A stretch of 36,100 nucleotides of DNA. It comes from Rickettsia typhi. Its GTDB lineage: Bacteria; Pseudomonadota; Alphaproteobacteria; Rickettsiales; UBA1997. The stretch is taken from contig CAMCAW010000009.1 of assembly GCA_945872855.1 (NCBI GenBank), forward strand, positions 1-36,100. The letters run 5' to 3'. Position 1 is the first letter of the stretch; every line of letters begins with the position of its first letter. The notes beneath the pieces are model-generated. The model saw only the letters and a program-made list of their open reading frames with translations. It had not been told where the DNA came from and made no database searches. Made by a program: the position numbers and the translations under genes. Positions 1 to 7,625 of the stretch are shown in pieces.

Positions 1-2
1 TG

Positions 3-95
3 GAAAGCAAGCATATTGCGATTGAAAAAACTATTGACGAAAATAGTAAAATAAACGATGATGAAAAAGAAATTTCTGATAGTTTGAATTGTTAG
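3..95 (+). CDS. C-terminal fragment of an unidentified protein (5' end outside window)
   Basis: Frame 3 is open from the window edge to TAG at 93-95 (...ESKHIAIEKTIDENSKINDDEKEISDSLNC*); the other two + frames stop earlier. Short, no family recognised. Confidence 0.35.
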   Translation, partial: ESKHIAIEKTIDENSKINDDEKEISDSLNC

Positions 96-158
96 AATTT
101 TTACTGTCGGAAAATGCAGAGTGTCAGATGAGGTTTGAGCTATTACATCAACTACCAG

Positions 159-1340
159 TTAAAGTTTTTTTGGCATTTCTCGCCGCATAAAATCATCAAA
201 AAGAGGCACAGTAAATTCCGTGTCACCGTAGGAGGGGCTATGAATCATCCCTTTTTTTATTAAATTATTTCGAGTAAGAGAAACGCTTTGCGATCTAACA
301 TTTAGTTTTTCAGCAATATCACCCGACCTATGAGGGCCACTTCCAAACTCTGCCAACGCTCGCAGATATTTCTTTTCATATGGGGTCAATCGATCAAATC
401 TTACCCGAAAAAAACTTTCATCAAGACTTTGTAATGAAGTTTTGGTTGCTTCTTTAACAACATTTAAATCAATAATATTATTTTTTGCTAAATTCCAAGC
501 ATTATAGCCCCATTCTTGAATAAAATAGGGATATCCCTCTGTTTTTGCTATGATTTCATTTAACGCTTCTGTAGTGAAACTTGCTTTTTGTTCTTTAACT
601 GGCTCTTGAAGAGCGATAATTGCATCAGAGTTATTGAGAGGCCCAATTCTAGGATAGTCAAATAATCTTTCGGCATAAGATTTTGATCTTCCAGCAAGCC
701 CCACAAGCTGAGGAAGTCCTGCTCCAATCAATAGAAGAGGAAGTTGTTTTTGAGAAATTCTGTGAATTGCCATAATTAAGGCGCTAAATTCTTTTTCAGA
801 TAGGTATTGAATTTCGTCAATAATAATCGAAACTGCAGTTCCTCTGGCTTGAGCTGCTTCAGCAATTACTTCCAATAAAACAGGTAAGTCAGATTCTAGG
901 TCTCCACTATCTGCCGAGCCTAGCTCTGGATCAACATCTAAGCTAATTTCAACATCTCCTATTTTAACCTTCATTACGTTAAGAAAGCTTTTTAGAACCC
1001 TAAATCCTCTTTTTACTTTTTGATTTATATTTTCCATTTGATCGAGGCCAAATAGAACTTGTCGTAGCTGCGGCAACAAAAGAGCAGCCAAACTTTTGCC
1101 TTCATGCGCCTCTACCAAAATTGACTTAAATCCTTCATGTTGCGCGTATTTATTTATCTCATTTAGTAACACCGTTTTTCCCACACCTCGAAGACCAACT
1201 AGTAAAAAACTCTTTTCAGACTTTCCAGCTTTTAATCTTCCCAGAACTATTTTTGATCTATCGAGAATATTTTGACGACCGGCTAATTCTGGTGGAGGAG
1301 AGCCAGCTCCGGGGGAGAAAGGGTTATTTAAAGGATCCAT
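159..1340 (-). CDS. AAA/STAND-like ATP-binding protein with C-terminal winged helix (ORC1/Cdc6-like ATPase group)
   Basis: Walker A GLRGVGKT, Walker B-like SIIIDEIQYL, C-terminal SGDIAEKLNVRSQSVSLTRNNLIKKGMI resembling wHTH. Confidence 0.85.
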   Translation of the reverse strand: MDPLNNPFSPGAGSPPPELAGRQNILDRSKIVLGRLKAGKSEKSFLLVGLRGVGKTVLLNEINKYAQHEGFKSILVEAHEGKSLAALLLPQLRQVLFGLDQMENINQKVKRGFRVLKSFLNVMKVKIGDVEISLDVDPELGSADSGDLESDLPVLLEVIAEAAQARGTAVSIIIDEIQYLSEKEFSALIMAIHRISQKQLPLLLIGAGLPQLVGLAGRSKSYAERLFDYPRIGPLNNSDAIIALQEPVKEQKASFTTEALNEIIAKTEGYPYFIQEWGYNAWNLAKNNIIDLNVVKEATKTSLQSLDESFFRVRFDRLTPYEKKYLRALAEFGSGPHRSGDIAEKLNVRSQSVSLTRNNLIKKGMIHSPSYGDTEFTVPLFDDFMRREMPKKL

Positions 1341-1344
1341 AGGT

Positions 1345-1402
1345 TATATAAAGTTTATTAAGATATATAGAGAATTACATATAATTGCATAAACTTTATA
1401 TA
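1345..1402. repeat. 13-bp perfect inverted repeat (TATATAAAGTTTA-N32-TAAACTTTATATA) directly upstream of the ATPase gene
   Basis: Arms 1345-1357 and 1390-1402 are exact reverse complements. Confidence 0.85.
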
Positions 1403-1720
1403 GGACAATAAGGCAATGTCAACCTTTTATTTATATTGAGAAGAAAAAATAACTAGTATCGTATAAGTCTTGTTGCCCACAAAACCATCGTTTTTGGGAT
1501 AGTTTAATTTTTTGGAAAATCCTCTCCTTCTTTATTAAAATACACTCCGCAAACTCCTCCACAAAACAAACTCCACAAATATCGCGTTTATGGTTTTGCA
1601 AATTATTATCGGAATCAAACCAGAATCGGGGGCATCTATGTTTTTGTAAGCGACTAAAGTTTTGATTTGTAAAAAGAGGGGTGCAAAAAAGAAAATTTTA
1701 GGATCAGCGTAAATCTTTAT

Positions 1721-1747
1721 CTGGCTATCCAGTTGAGCTATTTGCAG
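1721..1747 (-). pseudogene. possible tRNA 5'-half/D-arm relic
   Basis: Reverse complement reads GCAAATAGCTCAACTGGATAGCCAGAT, with a tRNA-like D-arm (TAGCTCAACTGGATAG), but no credible anticodon or T arm follows. Confidence 0.35.
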
Positions 1748-1757
1748 ATGAGTGACG

Positions 1758-2915
1758 TTACGAGATAATATTCACATGCCCCATCTTACGGCCAGCTTTC
1801 GCCTCGGCCTTTCCATAAAGATGAATCTTGGCATTTTTATCGCTCAAAAACTCTCCCAAATTATTCACTTCATCGCCAATTAAATTCTTCATAAAACCTT
1901 GCGAGTGAAAATTTGGAGAGCCTAGAGGCAGGCCAGTTATGGCTCTAGCGAGTTGCTCGAATTGCGAAGTGATTGCGGCATTCATCGAGAAGTGGCCCGA
2001 GTTGTGTGGGCGTGGGGCTAGCTCGTTTACCAATAATTTTTCATCAGGCATTACAAAAAACTCGATGGCTAGCACGCCTTTTAAATCAAGGCTTTGCACG
2101 ATTTTGGTGGCGATTTCTTGCGCCTCGTTTTTTAGGGCTGCAGAAATTTTTGCGGGATAAGTGCTGGTGTCTAAAATGCTATTCTTGTGAACGTTGGTGA
2201 GCGGCTCGTAGCAAGCGATCTCGCCATTTGTAGAGCGCGCCACGATCACAGAAATTTCGCTTGAAAAAGGGCAGAATTTTTCGAGAATTAGTGGTGTTGA
2301 ATTAGGTGAAGATGCAGCAGAAATATCCGAAGATTTTTCTGCTTTATCAGATGAAAATGCAGAAAAATTTTCGGAAGATTTTATTGCAGATGAATCGCAA
2401 ATCTTCCTCCAAGCATCACGCGCCAAAGCTTCACTCTCTAGCACAAACTGACCCTTGCCATCATAACCCATCGTCGCAGTTTTGAGAATTGCCTTGCCAA
2501 ATTTCTTCAACCCTGCAAGCAAATCTTCCAAGCTTTCAATCGCCAAAAACTCTGCCGTAGCAACGCCAATCTCATTCAAAAAAGATTTCTCCAAAATGCG
2601 ATGTTGCGTGATTTTTAAAACTTGCGCGCTGGGGTGAACGGGCTTCATGCTGCTTAGAAAATCAACGCTTGCGGCGGGAATATTTTCGAACTCAAAAGTT
2701 GCAACATCAATTAGCGCGGCGAATTTTTTCAGTGCATCTTTATCTTCATAATTGGCGATGATGCTAGAGTTTGTAGCATAGATTGCGGGTGAATCATTTT
2801 TGTCGGCGAAGATTACGGTTTTATAGCCGAGGCTTTGCGCCGCGTGGGCAGTCATGCGGCCAAGTTGTCCGCCGCCGATGATGCCGATGGTTAAGGGTTT
2901 AATCTGCTTTTGCAT
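1758..2915 (-). CDS. purK: 5-(carboxyamino)imidazole ribonucleotide synthase
   Basis: N-terminal TIGIIGGGQLGRM, ATP-grasp motifs, ...NELAPRPHNSGHFSMNA. Contains a Ser-rich in-frame insertion. Confidence 0.93.
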   Translation of the reverse strand: MQKQIKPLTIGIIGGGQLGRMTAHAAQSLGYKTVIFADKNDSPAIYATNSSIIANYEDKDALKKFAALIDVATFEFENIPAASVDFLSSMKPVHPSAQVLKITQHRILEKSFLNEIGVATAEFLAIESLEDLLAGLKKFGKAILKTATMGYDGKGQFVLESEALARDAWRKICDSSAIKSSENFSAFSSDKAEKSSDISAASSPNSTPLILEKFCPFSSEISVIVARSTNGEIACYEPLTNVHKNSILDTSTYPAKISAALKNEAQEIATKIVQSLDLKGVLAIEFFVMPDEKLLVNELAPRPHNSGHFSMNAAITSQFEQLARAITGLPLGSPNFHSQGFMKNLIGDEVNNLGEFLSDKNAKIHLYGKAEAKAGRKMGHVNIIS

Positions 2916-3003
2916 TTGTTAAAAATGTTTTTAGAATCGCTAAAGTGGCGTAATTATTAAGCCTGCCACGATATTCACTAAGCAATCTTATTTCAAGATT
3001 TTT

Positions 3004-3180
3004 ATGACCAAAGAATTAGCGCCAGAATTGTTGCAAATCCTTGCTTGTCCTTTGTGCAAGGGCGATTTGGTCTATGATCGCGAAAATAGCGAGTTGATTT
3101 GTTATGAGTCGCAACTAGCTTACAAAATTCGTGATGGCGTGCCGAATTTGCTGGTTGATGAGGCGCGTAAATTAAATTAA
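3004..3180 (+). CDS. Trm112/YcaR (UPF0434) family small protein
   Basis: Missed by the ORF track (58 aa): MTKELAPELLQILACPLCKGDLVYDRENSELICYESQLAYKIRDGVPNLLVDEARKLN; LACPLCKG and AYxIRDGVPNLL are family hallmarks. Confidence 0.9.
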   Translation: MTKELAPELLQILACPLCKGDLVYDRENSELICYESQLAYKIRDGVPNLLVDEARKLN

Positions 3181-3210
3181 GAGGAGAAATTGTGTCGCGC
3201 ACAAGGGAAA

Positions 3211-3903
3211 TTATCCATAAAGCACATAGCCCTGATTCCTTACAGTCTGTAAGAATTGCGGCTGCTTCGGATTCACCTCAATTTTCTTGCGCAAGCGTGT
3301 AATTTGCACATCAATACTTCTTGCATCAATATTCCCGCAAAGCTCAGAAAGCTTGTCGCGCATGACTGCAACGCCTTTTTGTTTGCACAAAATTGCTAAA
3401 ATTTTTGCTTCACTTTCGGTTAGATGAATAAATTCTTCATCTTTTTTTAGGCGCGATTCTGTAAAAGTAAAAGTGAAATTGCCGAATTGGCAAAAATTTT
3501 GTGAGCTTGCAGTTGCGCTTTCTATAAGCTTTGGCGCTGTAACATGGCGTTTCAAAATATTATTGATACGCAGCAATAATTCTTTCGGCTCGAAAGGTTT
3601 CGCGAGATAATCATCGGCGCCAACTTCTAGCCCTTTAATGCGGTCAGATGGCTCGCCTCTAGCGGTGAGAATTAAAACTGGCGTTGATGAAGTGGTGCGA
3701 AAAGAATTAGTGAAATCGATGCCATTTTCTTCGGGCATCATAACATCAACAATCAATAAATTAAAACTAGTGTGAGCCAGCAATTGGCGCGCCTCAGCAG
3801 TATCTTTTGCTAGCGAAACTTGAAAGCCATTTTCATCTAAAAATTTTCCAAGCAAATTACGCAAACGCGTGTCGTCATCAATTACAAGTAGGTGTTTTTT
3901 CAT
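3211..3903 (-). CDS. OmpR-family response regulator
   Basis: Receiver domain (VIDDDTRLRNLL, LLIVDVMMPEENG, K in DDYLAKPFEPKEL) and winged-helix DNA-binding domain. Confidence 0.93.
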   Translation of the reverse strand: MKKHLLVIDDDTRLRNLLGKFLDENGFQVSLAKDTAEARQLLAHTSFNLLIVDVMMPEENGIDFTNSFRTTSSTPVLILTARGEPSDRIKGLEVGADDYLAKPFEPKELLLRINNILKRHVTAPKLIESATASSQNFCQFGNFTFTFTESRLKKDEEFIHLTESEAKILAILCKQKGVAVMRDKLSELCGNIDARSIDVQITRLRKKIEVNPKQPQFLQTVRNQGYVLYG

Positions 3904-3963
3904 AGAAGTTTTTTTAAGTTAAGATATATTTCTTGGCGATAAATTTAACACAACTCAATTCAA

Positions 3964-5049
3964 ATGCCACTCTATCTAACAAAGCGCATTTTATTAATTT
4001 TTCCAACATTATTTTTGATAATGTTGATAAATTTTTTAATCATTCAAACCGCGCCCGGCGGGCCAGTAGAGCAATTTTTGGCGAAGTTAAATAATGCTAA
4101 CCATGCGAGCTCAGAGAGCGCCAGCGTTGATGTGGTGAACCATAATATTTCAACCACTATAGTTTCTGATGCAAAATATCGCGGCGCCGAAGGCGTTGAT
4201 CCTGAAATTGTAAAAAAAATCGAACAGCTCTACGGCTTTGATTTGCCGCTGTGGCAGCGCTTTTGGATTATGATAAAAAAGTTCTTATTTTTCGATTTTG
4301 GCGACAGTTTTTATCAAGATAAAAAAGTTATAGATTTGGTTTTAGAAAAGCTGCCAGTCTCGATCTCTCTAGGGCTGTGGACAACATTGTTAGTTTATTT
4401 TATCTCAATTCCACTGGGAATAAAAAAAGCAGTGCAAGATGGTTCGAAATTTGATTTTTGGAGCAGCGTGGTTGTAAGTGTGGGTCATGCGATTCCATCA
4501 TTTTTATTCGCAATTTTGCTGATTGTGCTTTTTGCGGGCGGAAATTTCTGGAATATTTTCCCACTGCGCGGCCTTGTCTCTGAAGGCTTTGCGCAATTTT
4601 CGTGGTGGCATAAAATTCTCGATTATTTCTGGCATTTAGTTTTGCCAATCATCGCGATGGTTATTGGCGGATTCGCCTCGCTAACATTTTTCTGCAAAAA
4701 CTCTTTCCTCGAAGAAATCAACAAGCAATATGTTCTAACCGCTTACGCCAAGGGTTTGAGCCAGAAGCAAGTTTTATATAATCACGTTTTTCGCAACGCG
4801 ATGATGATTGTGATTGCAGGAATTCCTGCTGCTTTTATCGGCATTTTATTCACCGGCTCGATGCTGATTGAAATTATTTTTTCCCTCAACGGACTAGGCC
4901 TAATGGGCTACGAGGCGGCCTTGTCGCGTGATTATCCTGTGATGTTTGGCACGCTTTATTGCTTCACGTTGATTGGTTTGGTGGTAAATATTATTAGCGA
5001 TTTAACCTATAAAATCGTGGATCCGCGGATTAATTTTGTGCGGTTTTAG
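3964..5049 (+). CDS. ABC transporter permease, YejB/DppB-like
   Basis: MPLYLTKRILLIFPTLFLIMLINFLIIQTAPGGPVEQ..., C-terminal ...DPRINF; typical of YejB-type oligopeptide permeases. Confidence 0.9.
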   Translation: MPLYLTKRILLIFPTLFLIMLINFLIIQTAPGGPVEQFLAKLNNANHASSESASVDVVNHNISTTIVSDAKYRGAEGVDPEIVKKIEQLYGFDLPLWQRFWIMIKKFLFFDFGDSFYQDKKVIDLVLEKLPVSISLGLWTTLLVYFISIPLGIKKAVQDGSKFDFWSSVVVSVGHAIPSFLFAILLIVLFAGGNFWNIFPLRGLVSEGFAQFSWWHKILDYFWHLVLPIIAMVIGGFASLTFFCKNSFLEEINKQYVLTAYAKGLSQKQVLYNHVFRNAMMIVIAGIPAAFIGILFTGSMLIEIIFSLNGLGLMGYEAALSRDYPVMFGTLYCFTLIGLVVNIISDLTYKIVDPRINFVRF

Positions 5050-5113
5050 TTTTTACTTCATTGATTTAAAAATCGTCGCGAGCCATACTGCATCTATAAC
5101 AATGAATATATAA

Positions 5114-6226
5114 ATGATGAAAAATCTCATCGGTTTAACCAAAGAACAACTAGTGCAAGAGCTTGTAAACATTGGCGAAAAGTCATTTCGTGCGGCGCAA
5201 ATTTGGAACTGGATTTATGTGCGCGGCGTGCGTGATTTTTCGGAGATGAGCAATGTTTCTAAGTTAACGCGCGAAGTTTTAGCGCAAAATTTTACTCTAG
5301 CGCGGCCCGCGATCGACAAGGATTTGTTGGCTTCTGACGGCACTAGAAAGTGGCTGGTAAAATTTGCTGATGGCAATCAAGTTGAGGCAGTTTTTATTCC
5401 CGAAGAAACGCGCGGCACGCTCTGCATCTCGTCGCAAGTGGGCTGCACTTTGGCTTGCAAGTTTTGCCATACTGGCACGCAAACGCTGGTGCGCAACCTC
5501 GATGCAAGCGAAATTGTGTCGCAAGTGATGATCGCGAAAGATTTTTTAGATGATTGGAAAAAAGTTGGTGTTGGTGAAACGGCAGTTTCGCCCACGCGTC
5601 AAAAGGTTACCAACGTAGTATTCATGGGCATGGGTGAGCCTTTCTATAATTATGAAAATGTGGCAGTCACGGCCAAAATTTTAAACGATGCCGATGGTTT
5701 AAATTTATCGGCGCGACGCATCACAATTTCTACTTCTGGCTTGGTGCCAGAAATTTTGCGCATGTCGAAAGAGCTAAAAACCGCGCTGGCAATATCGCTT
5801 CACGCCACAAATGACGAGCTTCGAACCAGCATCATGGCTATCAATAAAAAATACCCGCTAGATGAATTAATGAAGGCCTGCAAAATTTATAATAATGAAA
5901 ATACGGGGCAAAAAGTTACGTTTGAATATGTGATGTTGCGCGATGTCAACGACCACGACGAGCATGCGCGCGAGTTGATTGCATTGATCAAAAAATATAA
6001 TTTAAATGCGAAGATAAATTTAATTCCATTCAACCCATGGATGTCGTGCGGCTATGAAAGATCTAGCGACGAGCGCATTCTACAATTTCAGAAAATCCTA
6101 AAAAACGGTGGCTTAGTAGCGCCAATTCGCAAAACACGCGGCGAAGATGTGATGGCAGCTTGCGGGCAGTTGAAGTCTGAATCGCAGCGTGCTTCTAAGG
6201 CTAATCGCTTGAAGGAAATTTCTTGA
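5114..6226 (+). CDS. rlmN: dual-specificity 23S rRNA/tRNA adenine-C2 methyltransferase
   Basis: Radical SAM CKFCHTG, QVGCTLACKFC, VVFMGMGEPFYNYENV, NLIPFNPW. Confidence 0.95.
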   Translation: MMKNLIGLTKEQLVQELVNIGEKSFRAAQIWNWIYVRGVRDFSEMSNVSKLTREVLAQNFTLARPAIDKDLLASDGTRKWLVKFADGNQVEAVFIPEETRGTLCISSQVGCTLACKFCHTGTQTLVRNLDASEIVSQVMIAKDFLDDWKKVGVGETAVSPTRQKVTNVVFMGMGEPFYNYENVAVTAKILNDADGLNLSARRITISTSGLVPEILRMSKELKTALAISLHATNDELRTSIMAINKKYPLDELMKACKIYNNENTGQKVTFEYVMLRDVNDHDEHARELIALIKKYNLNAKINLIPFNPWMSCGYERSSDERILQFQKILKNGGLVAPIRKTRGEDVMAACGQLKSESQRASKANRLKEIS

Positions 6227-6237
6227 TTTCTGCTTTT

Positions 6238-6389
6238 TCTAGATCTAGTCCTCGACAAAAGCCTTGCCGATATTTCCTCTCGTGGGCGGCAAAACCCTAT
6301 CCCGATATGCTTCGAACCGAGTTCGGCGCGCCGCTGTCTGAGGGGCGAAGTATATCGGGGTGGCTGATTTTTCGAGGACGTGATCTAGA
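6238..6389. repeat. palindromic repeat element, copy A (nested inverted repeats)
   Basis: Outer arms 6238-6255/6372-6389 (18 nt, 2 mismatches); inner arms 6301-6314/6346-6359 (14 nt, 1 mismatch). 6315-6359 matches the reverse complement of 23714-23758 at 44/45 positions. Confidence 0.9.
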
Positions 6390-6428
6390 ATTACACGCTC
6401 TTAAAGACTGGATCTAGAATTACGCCAA

Positions 6429-7565
6429 TTAAAAAAACTTCTTAAAAAAGCCATCCGCCTTAGATTCATCTGACCTCTCAACCATCAATTCATCTAGCTT
6501 CGTGAGCAAAGTTTTTTCCTCAGCACTTAATTTTTTTGGCACAGCAATAAAAACTTTTACAAACATATCACCCCTACGCCCACCAGAATTCAGCACGCTC
6601 ATGCCTTTGCCTTTAAGGCGAAATTGCTGCCCCGTTTGTGTGCCTTCAGGAATTTGCAGCTTAGCCTTGCTATCGTCAATAATTGGCACTTCAATGCTGC
6701 CACCCAGTGCCGCCGTAGTGAATTTGATTGGGCATTCGCAATAAATATCGTCACCATCGCGATTAAAAAACCCGTGCTTTTTGATGGCGATAAAAACATA
6801 AAGATCGCCAGCTGGGCCGCCACGCGAGCCAGCTTCGCCCTCACCAGAAAGCCTGATTTTATTGCCCTCGTCAACGCCAGCAGGAATTTTTACCGCAAGC
6901 TTTTTCTCCTTGTTAATTCTGCCTTCGCCGCGACAAGTTTTGCACGGATTTTTGATGATTTGCCCGCTGCCATGGCAAGCGCCGCAAGTGCGCTCGACGA
7001 TGAAGAATCCTTGTTGCATACGAACTTTTCCGCTGCCTTGGCAAGTTGTGCAATCTGCAGGTTTTTCATTTCCTTCGCTGCCCATGCCGTTGCAAGTGCT
7101 GCATTGCGTAGGAATGGTGAAAGAAACATTTTTGGTGGTGCCTAAAAAAGCTTCGCCAAGCGTGATTTCTACGTTATAGCGAACGTCTGAGCCTCTAATG
7201 GCCGAACTCTTTTTCTTGCCTTGCCTAGAGCCGCCCATTTCGCCAAAAATATCGCTGAAATTGCTGAAAATATCGTTAAAATCGAATCCAGAAAAATCGC
7301 CTTGGCCTTGTTGCCCGCCACGTCCACCACCAAAACCTTGCTGCGAAGCCTCGTGGCCGTAAGTGTCGTAGCCCGCACGTTTTTGTGCGTCTTTCAGTGT
7401 TTCGTAGGCTTCTGTTGCTTCTTTGAATTTTTTTTCAGCTTCAGCATTGCCGGGGTTGCGATCAGGGTGATGTTGCATCGCCAGCTTGCGATAGGCTTTT
7501 TTAATTTCGTCGTCAGAAGCTTTTTTGTTAACGCCTAAAATTTCGTAATAGTCTCTTTTGTTCAT
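6429..7565 (-). CDS. dnaJ: chaperone DnaJ
   Basis: J domain with HPD ([12 protein letters not shown]), G/F region, four CxxCxGxG-type zinc motifs. Confidence 0.96.
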   Translation of the reverse strand: MNKRDYYEILGVNKKASDDEIKKAYRKLAMQHHPDRNPGNAEAEKKFKEATEAYETLKDAQKRAGYDTYGHEASQQGFGGGRGGQQGQGDFSGFDFNDIFSNFSDIFGEMGGSRQGKKKSSAIRGSDVRYNVEITLGEAFLGTTKNVSFTIPTQCSTCNGMGSEGNEKPADCTTCQGSGKVRMQQGFFIVERTCGACHGSGQIIKNPCKTCRGEGRINKEKKLAVKIPAGVDEGNKIRLSGEGEAGSRGGPAGDLYVFIAIKKHGFFNRDGDDIYCECPIKFTTAALGGSIEVPIIDDSKAKLQIPEGTQTGQQFRLKGKGMSVLNSGGRRGDMFVKVFIAVPKKLSAEEKTLLTKLDELMVERSDESKADGFFKKFF

Positions 7566-7625
7566 TATATTGTTAAAATTTGGAAGATTTGAATCTAAAT
7601 AATTATTGCCATGTGATTTTGCAAG

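Noticed and set aside
1605-1630. GGAATCAAACC as a possible tRNA T-arm partner for the D-arm relic
   Set aside because: Stem pairing is poor and spacing to the D-arm is too long for an intact tRNA.
3903-3964. Weak GTTAA..TTAAC dyad between the response regulator and yejB-like gene
   Set aside because: Only about 5-6 paired bases in AT-rich sequence; not distinguishable from chance.
6223-6417. 64-aa + strand ORF MISAFSRSSPRQKPCRYFLSWAAK...
   Set aside because: Lies almost entirely on palindromic element copy A; its translation is explained by the repeat and has no family features.
6624-7145. 173-aa and 105-aa + strand ORFs antisense to dnaJ
   Set aside because: Antisense shadows of the conserved dnaJ Cys-rich region; no independent motif.
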